The notes beneath the pieces are model-generated. The model ran no database searches, was not told the origin of the DNA, and worked only from the letters and a program-made list of their open reading frames with translations. DNA of 9,921 bases from an uncultured Treponema sp. (GTDB lineage: Bacteria; Spirochaetota; Spirochaetia; Treponematales; Treponemataceae): the NCBI GenBank assembly GCA_937902445.1, contig CALELJ010000237.1:1-9921 (forward strand), read 5' to 3'. Shown here piece after piece: positions 6,191-9,921 of this stretch. How positions within the stretch are numbered: the stretch's first letter is position 1; each line of letters opens with the position of its first letter. The translations under genes were made by a program, and so were the position numbers.

Positions 6191-6222
6191 ATTATAAAGC
6201 GGGATGTATAAATTGACAATTT
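6191..6222 (-). promoter_or_regulatory. GH3 promoter with a palindrome over the -35
   Basis: On the minus strand -35 TTGTCA (6214-6219), a 17-bp spacer and a perfect -10 TATAAT (6191-6196). The start site would be near 6184, giving a leader of about 58 bases. The -35 sits inside AAATTGACAATTT (6210-6222), a perfect 6-1-6 dyad, which is a plausible operator for a sugar-responsive repressor. Confidence 0.65.
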
Positions 6223-6270
6223 TTAAAATATTAAGGCAATCCGCAATATTCCATTAAGTAGTAGTTATAC

Positions 6271-6391
6271 GGATCCTTCGACAGGCTCAGGAATCCTAGG
6301 GCGGATAGTTCTGGAATCCTAGGGCGGGTGGCTTTGGGATTATGAGGCGGGATATGCGAGTTACAGGGCTGCTGAGCCTGTCGAAGCAGCC
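6271..6391. repeat. Composite repeat: tandem 23-mers framed by inverted R copies
   Basis: The left R copy (6271-6296) holds TTCGACAGGCTCAG (6277-6290). The right R copy (6366-6391) holds its exact 14-bp reverse complement (6372-6385). Each has its own flanking stem: GGAT.CCT/AGG.ATCC on the left, GGCTGCT/AGCAGCC on the right. Between them are three 23-bp direct units (6290-6312, 6313-6335, 6336-6358). The first two share GGAATCCTAGGGCGG exactly; the third is degenerate. The rest of the gap between the GH3 promoter and the gatB terminator shows no gene. Confidence 0.8.
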
Positions 6392-6412
6392 TTATTGATA
6401 CTCGAGCATACT

Positions 6413-6444
6413 AAAAAAAACAGGCTCACAATCAGTGAGCCTGT
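6413..6444 (-). terminator. Intrinsic terminator of gatB
   Basis: Minus strand: perfect 10-bp stem ACAGGCTCAC/GTGAGCCTGT with a 5-base loop, followed by eight T (6413-6420, read as A on the plus strand). It lies 24 bases after the gatB stop. Confidence 0.95.
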
Positions 6445-6467
6445 ACTTGATTAATCTAATCTAAAAA

Positions 6468-8006
6468 TTAAAGCGCAGCAAGTTTTGCCGCAACAAGTTT
6501 GCTTGCCACTGCAGGATTTGCCTTGCCCTTTGATTCCTTCATTACCTGACCGCAGAGCCAGCCGACAACGTTTGTCTTTCCGCCCTTGAAGTCTGCCACA
6601 GCCTTAGGATTGTTTGCAATTACCGTATCAACGATGGCTTCGATGGCACCTTCGTCTGCAACAACTTCCATGCCTTCTTCCTTTGCGATTACTGAAGGCA
6701 TCTTGTTTGTTTCAAGCATCTTTGCAAATACAGTCTTACCCTGAGCACCGGTAATCTTCTTGTCGGCGATGAGGTTTACAAGTTCAGTGATGTGTGCAGG
6801 TGTAATTGTTACATCCACGATTGTCTTTTTCTGTTCATTGAGGACTGCAAGGAGTTCAGCAAGAATCCAGTTGGCAACTTTTTTAACATCCTTTGCATTC
6901 TTTGCGGCATCTTCAAACCACATTGCAAGGTCGCGGCTTGTTGTCAAAGTCTGAACATCAAAATCAGAAAGACCGTATTCCTTCTTGAGGCGTGTTCTCT
7001 TTGCTTCCGGAAGTTCACCTACGCGGTCAAAGGCACGCTTGATGAGTTCTTCTTCTACTGTAAATGGCTTGATGTCCGGTTCAACAACAAAGCGGTAGTC
7101 CACGAAAGAGTTCTTTGTACGCTGAACTACAGTCTGCTTCTTTTCATCATCCCAACCCATTGTAACCTTGAATCCGGCATTGAATTCCTGGCGGTCGTTG
7201 ATGAATTCCTCAAGCTGTCTCTTTGCTTCGTAGGCACAGGCATCCTTGATTGTGCGGAACGAGTTGAGGTTCTTGATTTCGGAAATAGGTGTGTGGTAAA
7301 CCTTTCCGTCTTCCCAAACGTTAAGGTTGATATTGGCGTCACAGCGCATGTTACCTTCTTCAAGGTTACCGTTTGTAACTTTAACATAGCGGAGAATTTC
7401 CTGAACTGTCTGGAAGAACAATGCGGCTTCTTCTCCGGAAGTCATGTCTGGCTTTGTAACGATTTCGATGAGCGGAGTTCCACAGCGGTTGTAGTCGATG
7501 TATGAGTGTGCACCCTGCAAGTGAAGTGACTTACCTACGTCTTCCTCAAGGTGAATGCGTTCAACACGAACACGGCGGTATTTTCCGTCTTCCACGATAC
7601 AAGGCTCGCCCTTGAAATTTGTTGGACGGCATTTTGTTCCGCCTGCCCTTTCTTCTTCAGGATAATGGATCATTGGAAGATCAACATAACCGTCTGTGCA
7701 GAGAGGAATATCGTACTGGGTGATCTGATAACCCTTTGCAAGGTCAGGATAGAAATAATGCTTGCGGTCAAATTTTGTAAAGCGTGCGATCTTGCAGTTG
7801 AGTGCATGGCCTGCTACGGCACCAAGTTCAACATAGCCCTTTGAAATGCGTGGCATGGCACCTGGGAGTCCAAGACAGACAGGACACACGCGGGTGTTAG
7901 GCATTCCGCCGTAACGGTTTTCACAGGCACAGAAAGCCTTTGTTTTTGTAAGCAACTGGGTATGGATTTCGCATCCGATTACAACTTCATATTTTTCAAT
8001 AGCCAT
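6468..8006 (-). CDS. gatB: Aspartyl/glutamyl-tRNA amidotransferase subunit B
   Basis: Part of the GatCAB complex that converts Glu-tRNA(Gln) and/or Asp-tRNA(Asn) to the amidated forms; GatB binds the tRNA and activates the misacylated residue. The 512 residues fit the family (about 475-500) with a slightly long form. The N-terminal GCEIHTQLLTKTKAFCAC block, zinc-type cysteines C26/C28 and C41/C44 (CPVCLGLPGA), FDRKHYFYPDLAKGYQITQ (79-97), and GTPLIEIVTKPD near 176-187 are hallmark GatB segments. The C-terminal helical tail (about 400-510) is the YqeY-like tRNA-binding domain, with ITGAQGKTVFAKML. The start is supported by AGGA (8012-8015), and a good promoter lies at 8034-8062. It is a single-gene unit: no gatA or gatC adjoins it, and it ends in its own terminator. 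Confidence 0.98.
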   Translation of the reverse strand: MAIEKYEVVIGCEIHTQLLTKTKAFCACENRYGGMPNTRVCPVCLGLPGAMPRISKGYVELGAVAGHALNCKIARFTKFDRKHYFYPDLAKGYQITQYDIPLCTDGYVDLPMIHYPEEERAGGTKCRPTNFKGEPCIVEDGKYRRVRVERIHLEEDVGKSLHLQGAHSYIDYNRCGTPLIEIVTKPDMTSGEEAALFFQTVQEILRYVKVTNGNLEEGNMRCDANINLNVWEDGKVYHTPISEIKNLNSFRTIKDACAYEAKRQLEEFINDRQEFNAGFKVTMGWDDEKKQTVVQRTKNSFVDYRFVVEPDIKPFTVEEELIKRAFDRVGELPEAKRTRLKKEYGLSDFDVQTLTTSRDLAMWFEDAAKNAKDVKKVANWILAELLAVLNEQKKTIVDVTITPAHITELVNLIADKKITGAQGKTVFAKMLETNKMPSVIAKEEGMEVVADEGAIEAIVDTVIANNPKAVADFKGGKTNVVGWLCGQVMKESKGKANPAVASKLVAAKLAAL

Positions 8007-8033
8007 AATGATTCCTATAAAAATTTGTCATTT

Positions 8034-8062
8034 ATTATAGAAAAGATATGGGAGTTTTTCAA
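8034..8062 (-). promoter_or_regulatory. gatB promoter
   Basis: Minus strand: -35 TTGAAA (8057-8062), 17-bp spacer, perfect -10 TATAAT (8034-8039). The start site near 8027 leaves a short leader of about 20 bases with the AGGA ribosome binding site. Confidence 0.8.
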
Positions 8063-8063
8063 C

Positions 8064-8091
8064 GGTGGGAAATAGCTAACTTTTTTCCACC
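8064..8091. repeat. Inverted repeat beside the gatB -35
   Basis: GGTGGGAAA (8064-8072) pairs with TTTTCCACC (8083-8091), 9 bp with one G-U. It abuts the -35 box of gatB and lies between two divergent transcription units. No T-run follows on either side in a terminator position, so an operator or insulator role is more likely. Confidence 0.4.
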
Positions 8092-8106
8092 AAAGCCGTC
8101 AAAAAA

Positions 8107-8135
8107 TTCACCTATAAGAAAATAATATATATAGG
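8107..8135 (+). promoter_or_regulatory. Possible promoter of the small toxin-like gene
   Basis: TTCACC (8107-8112), 17 bp, TATAGG (8130-8135) inside a very AT-rich run containing TATATA. Neither box is close to consensus, so the exact site is uncertain. A start near 8142 would give a leader of about 70 bases containing a CGGC-ATTAT-GCCG hairpin (8175-8187) shortly before the ribosome binding site. Confidence 0.35.
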
Positions 8136-8212
8136 AAGTGTCTGAACAGGCGGCCATCTCTCGGGACTCTTTGACGGCATTATGCCGAGTAAAGCAAACG
8201 GGAGGTAATGTT

Positions 8213-8311
8213 ATGGCAGAAATGATTATTCTTGTTGTGACTTGCATTGCAACGGTAATTAGTACTGTGATAACGGCTCTCTCTTATTTCGAAGCGAAAG
8301 AGAAAGAGTAA
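8213..8311 (+). CDS. 32-residue membrane peptide, putative type I toxin
   Basis: Encodes 32 residues: MAEMIILVVTCIATVIST, then VITALSYFEAKEKE. Residues 4-25 form one hydrophobic membrane-spanning stretch, and the tail is charged (E, K, E, K, E). A strong ribosome binding site GGGAGG (8200-8205) lies 7 bases before the ATG. The size, single membrane helix, charged C-terminus and a GC-rich hairpin immediately after the stop resemble the small holin-like toxins of type I toxin-antitoxin loci known mainly from Firmicutes; this is resemblance from memory, not a search. It has its own terminator (8375-8409) and is overlapped by a predicted antisense RNA (about 8403 down to 8310). Expected action is membrane damage or depolarisation when antitoxin RNA is absent. 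A small regulatory membrane peptide is the alternative. Confidence 0.7.
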   Translation: MAEMIILVVTCIATVISTVITALSYFEAKEKE

Positions 8312-8345
8312 AAAAATAGCCGCCCAGTCCAACCCTGTGGCGGCT
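8310..8345 (-). terminator. Terminator of the predicted antisense RNA
   Basis: On the minus strand AGCCGCC, 14-base loop, GGCGGCT (8339-8345 with 8318-8324; perfect 7-bp GC-rich stem), then A and seven T (8310-8316). The T-run overlaps the toxin-like gene's TAA stop. On the plus strand the same stem is not followed by T, so it ends only minus-strand transcripts. Confidence 0.75.
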
Positions 8346-8403
8346 GTCACCGGTTAAGGTGATAAAAACCCAGTGGAGGTGACCAAATGTTTGGGCACTT
8401 CCT
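8310..8403 (-). ncRNA. Predicted antisense antitoxin RNA
   Basis: A stretch of about 94 nt bounded by a minus-strand promoter (8410-8438) and a minus-strand intrinsic terminator (8310-8345). It is complementary to the 3' untranslated end of the peptide mRNA, including both arms of that mRNA's terminator, and just reaches the stop codon. It is also internally structured: GTCACC/GGTGAC-type pairs exist at 8346-8351 with 8358-8362 or 8378-8383. The overlap at the 3' end matches the convergent layout of txpA/RatA-like and Fst-like systems. No transcript data are available here. Confidence 0.55.
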
Positions 8404-8409
8404 TCTTTT
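8375..8409 (+). terminator. Terminator of the toxin-like mRNA
   Basis: GGAGGTG (8375-8381) pairs with CACTTCC (8396-8402) with one G-U, then an A-G mismatch, then CCAAA with TTTGG. The T-rich tail TTCTTTT follows (8403-8409). It ends immediately before the -10 of the opposing antisense promoter. Confidence 0.75.
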
Positions 8410-8438
8410 AATATAGTAAATAAACAAAATAATTTAAA
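8410..8438 (-). promoter_or_regulatory. Promoter of the antisense RNA
   Basis: Minus strand: -35 TTTAAA (8433-8438), 17-bp spacer, -10 TATATT (8410-8415, five of six). The start site falls near 8403, exactly at the end of the opposing terminator. The -35 is weak, so confidence is moderate. Confidence 0.5.
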
Positions 8439-8491
8439 GTCCAAAACAAGTAAATTTCTGGAGCAAACAGCAGTTCTTGCCGGCCGTCATT

Positions 8492-8520
8492 TTTACATTT
8501 GGCATAAATTGAATTATAAT
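8492..8520 (+). promoter_or_regulatory. Promoter giving a leaderless M15 lipoprotein mRNA
   Basis: TTTACA (8492-8497), 17-bp spacer, perfect TATAAT (8515-8520). Six bases (GTGGGC) then separate the -10 from the ATG at 8527, so the expected start site is the A of ATG. No ribosome binding site is present between them. Confidence 0.75.
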
Positions 8521-8526
8521 GTGGGC

Positions 8527-9465
8527 ATGTTAAAAAAATCTTCTGCACTTTTGCTTTTGGTTTTCTCAATGCTGTCTTGCTTTTCCTGGGGACGAAAAAA
8601 GAAAGCGATTACTACACAGCCGGAACCAAAACAAGAGCCGGCGAAAGTAGTTCCGGCTGACCTTGAAATCCTCATCAACTCTTATCCGGAACTTTCCATC
8701 AAGGCGGAATTCAGCAAAGATGCAGACGATTACATTTTGACTTTTGAAAACAACGGAAAAAGCTGGAAGTTCTACTGGGCCCAGGGATCCGTGCTGCCGG
8801 AAGAAGAACTTGCAAACCACAAGCTTTACTGGCCGCTGGTCTACGGCTACAGCAACGTGCTCCGTGATCCATCGACTTTTACGCAGGAAGAAATACAGCG
8901 TCTCAAGGAATTCGGCACTGTAAAAAACAGGCGCAACGGTGCAGGCACTCCAATGTTTTTCTTTGATGCAGTCTATTCAAGTTCAAGCAGAAAAAGTATT
9001 GAGCCTCACATAATCGGAACCACATTCCTTGGAAAGAAAACAAGGGTGCACGAAATCGTTCTGCCGCACCTTAGGAAGGTTGAAGAAAAAATCCGGCAGG
9101 CGGAAAAATCATCGCCGGAAGTCCAGGTGTTCATCAAGGAACTTAAAAGCGCCGCAGCCTACCATTGGCGTGAGATAGACGGAACAAACAGAAAATCATT
9201 CCATTCCCTGGGCATCGCTGTAGATGTTCTCCCGGTTGCCTACCACGGCGGTGAAGTTTTCTGGAGCTGGGCAAGGGACAAGAATCCAGACGGCTGGATG
9301 GTGACACCGATAAGGAAAAGATGGATGCCTCCAAAGGAAGTAATCGATGCCTTTGAAAGCGAGGGTTTCATCTGGGGCGGTTACTGGGCAATTTGGGACA
9401 ATATGCATTTTGAATATCATCCGGAATTAATCGCCAAACTAAAAGCAAATACAGACGAAAAGTAA
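8527..9465 (+). CDS. M15-type metallopeptidase lipoprotein (VanY/DacY-like)
   Basis: Probably a zinc D,D- or L,D-type peptidase trimming peptidoglycan stem peptides, membrane-anchored facing the periplasm. The 312 residues start with a lipoprotein signal: two Lys, a hydrophobic run LLLLVFSMLS and Cys18 (lipobox MLSC, loose as in spirochaetes). After a charged linker (about 22-42) and an unassigned region (45-170) comes the M15 domain. SFHSLGIAVD gives His226 and Asp233, and DNMHFEY gives His294 as zinc ligands, with Glu277 or Glu279 of AFESEGFIWGG as the likely catalytic base. The start at 8527 is chosen because an upstream TTG at 8509 would overlap the -10 box. Nothing else is in its transcript: a toxin-like unit precedes it and repeats follow. 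The exact bond cut cannot be told; a non-catalytic peptidoglycan binder is unlikely because all ligands are present. Confidence 0.85.
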   Translation: MLKKSSALLLLVFSMLSCFSWGRKKKAITTQPEPKQEPAKVVPADLEILINSYPELSIKAEFSKDADDYILTFENNGKSWKFYWAQGSVLPEEELANHKLYWPLVYGYSNVLRDPSTFTQEEIQRLKEFGTVKNRRNGAGTPMFFFDAVYSSSSRKSIEPHIIGTTFLGKKTRVHEIVLPHLRKVEEKIRQAEKSSPEVQVFIKELKSAAAYHWREIDGTNRKSFHSLGIAVDVLPVAYHGGEVFWSWARDKNPDGWMVTPIRKRWMPPKEVIDAFESEGFIWGGYWAIWDNMHFEYHPELIAKLKANTDEK

Positions 9466-9491
9466 CTATATATGATTCTGCATAAGGCACA

Positions 9492-9519
9492 GGGTCATTG
9501 AGCTCTGTCGAAATGACCC
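9492..9519 (-). repeat. R palindrome, copy after the M15 gene
   Basis: GGGTCATT (9492-9499) and AATGACCC (9512-9519) form a perfect 8-bp stem around GAGCTCTGTCGA, the R core in inverse orientation. It starts 26 bases after the M15 stop codon. There is no T-run, so it may stabilise the mRNA end rather than terminate it. Confidence 0.75.
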
Positions 9520-9532
9520 GGATACTATCAGC

Positions 9533-9562
9533 GCAGGCTTCGACTACGCTCAGCCGGCCTGG
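9533..9562 (+). repeat. R palindrome, copy with variant loop
   Basis: Core TTCGACTACGCTCAG (9539-9553), with GGCT (9536-9539) pairing with AGCC (9552-9555). An outer CAGG (9534-9537) may instead pair with CCTG (9558-9561). Confidence 0.65.
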
Positions 9563-9715
9563 CAACTTTGGATCTCTAAGTGGTTCCTGAGTTGCCTCCT
9601 GCGTCCTGCTTTTTAATCCGCTAATAATCCCTGATTAATTTCGCAACCGTACGGCCAAACTTAGAGTTGAAACAAAATAAAGCATTTAAAAGTGGACAGT
9701 TAGACTAGTTTTGAA

Positions 9716-9742
9716 GGACCCTTCGACTGCGCTCAGGGATCC
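9716..9742 (+). repeat. R palindrome, reference 27-bp copy
   Basis: GGACCC at the left, core TTCGACTGCGCTCAG, GGATCC at the right. The arms pair with a single T bulge. The 9850-9899 copy contains this exact sequence interrupted once. Confidence 0.85.
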
Positions 9743-9847
9743 TGGGCGAAAGCCTTGCTCTCTAGATACCGGTACCTTTCATAACTTTCGCCCCAAGAAT
9801 CGCATACGCAATTCTTGTATAGGCTGTGTAGATAATTTGGGCGAAAG
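9743..9847. repeat. Three-armed inverted repeat
   Basis: TGGGCGAAAG occurs at 9743-9752 and 9838-9847, with CTTTCGCCCCA between them at 9785-9795. The middle arm can pair with either outer arm, so two hairpins exclude each other. A further hairpin, AAGAAT (9795-9800) with ATTCTT (9811-9816), lies inside the right-hand option. Confidence 0.6.
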
Positions 9848-9849
9848 TC

Positions 9850-9899
9850 GGACCCTTCGACTGCGCCCTTCGGCAGGCTCAGGGACCACTCAGGGATCC
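9850..9899 (+). repeat. R palindrome carrying a nested R-like insertion
   Basis: GGACCCTTCGACTGCG (9850-9865) plus CTCAGGGATCC (9889-9899) rebuild the 27-bp copy at 9716-9742 exactly. The 23 bases between them (9866-9888) are themselves R-like, with CCCTTCGGCAGGCTCAGGG. Confidence 0.8.
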
Positions 9900-9921
9900 T
9901 TTCTTAACCAGCTTAGGGATG

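Larger units (their letters stand above)
9466..9921. other. Non-coding repeat-rich tail
   Basis: No credible gene is seen on either strand in these 456 bases: frames are short, lack ribosome binding sites and run through repeats. Besides the R copies and the three-armed repeat, the unassigned part (9564-9715) is AT-rich and holds only a CCGTACGG palindrome (9647-9654). Confidence 0.6.

Noticed and set aside
6127..6219. A 31-residue N-terminal extension of the GH3 protein with a hydrophobic stretch resembling a signal peptide
   Set aside because: It overlaps the TATAAT promoter box, lacks a ribosome binding site, and GGAGG sits correctly before the ATG at 6126.
6290..6358. A CRISPR array from the spaced 23-bp units
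   Set aside because: Only three units, with 15-bp shared parts and 8-bp spacers, far too short for spacers, and no cas genes.
6792..7505. A 237-residue plus-strand reading frame
   Set aside because: It is antisense to gatB and its composition is that of a reverse-frame shadow.
8259..8444. A 61-residue minus-strand reading frame over the toxin-like locus
   Set aside because: It runs through the hairpins and the antisense promoter and has no ribosome binding site.
9757..9779. Cloning-vector polylinker, because TCTAGA, ACCGGT and GGTACC sites cluster and GGATCC recurs
   Set aside because: GGATCC is part of the R repeat and the other sites lie in ordinary AT-balanced sequence with no vector features.

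Overview
The window looks like chromosome from a saccharolytic spirochaete, most likely a gut or rumen Treponema. That is an inference from protein flavour, from a lone EIIA-type PTS protein of the kind spirochaetes keep as a regulator, and from a lipoprotein signal with a loose lipobox; nothing in the window proves the genus. Coding density is moderate, and the gaps between genes are unusually long and full of palindromic repeats.

Layout: positions 1-2610 hold a minus-strand fatty-acid synthesis cluster in the order fabD, fabG, fabF (fabF is cut by the window edge), driven by a good sigma-70 promoter just upstream of fabD. The 250-270 bp gaps inside it carry long hairpin elements (called A, B and C here). 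Positions 2611-3312 are non-coding: hairpin elements C, A and B, then copies of a second palindrome family (R, core TTCGAC...GCTCAG) and a perfect 16-bp palindrome. Positions 3313-6219 are a minus-strand pair, a GH3 beta-glucosidase followed by a PtsN-like EIIA protein, ending in an intrinsic terminator. Positions 6220-6412 are a repeat island: three 23-bp tandem units framed by inverted R copies. Positions 6413-8062 are gatB with its own promoter and terminator.

Positions 8064-8440 hold the most interesting locus. A 32-residue hydrophobic peptide with its own ribosome binding site and terminator is read on the plus strand. A predicted antisense RNA of about 95 nt has its own promoter and terminator on the minus strand and overlaps the 3' end of the peptide mRNA. 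This is the architecture of a type I toxin-antitoxin system. Positions 8492-9465 encode a predicted M15 peptidase lipoprotein on the plus strand. Positions 9466-9921 are non-coding and rich in R repeats, including one R copy with a 23-bp R-like sequence inserted inside it.

How the parts work together: FabD, FabG and FabF supply consecutive steps of type II fatty-acid synthesis. The GH3 enzyme would split imported oligosaccharides in the cytoplasm, and the EIIA protein probably reports PTS phosphorylation state. GatB supports translation. The M15 lipoprotein probably trims peptidoglycan in the periplasm. Two genes (ptsN-like and M15) have promoters placed so that transcription would begin on the start codon, suggesting leaderless mRNAs. 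All functional calls come from motifs and family knowledge; no searches were run.
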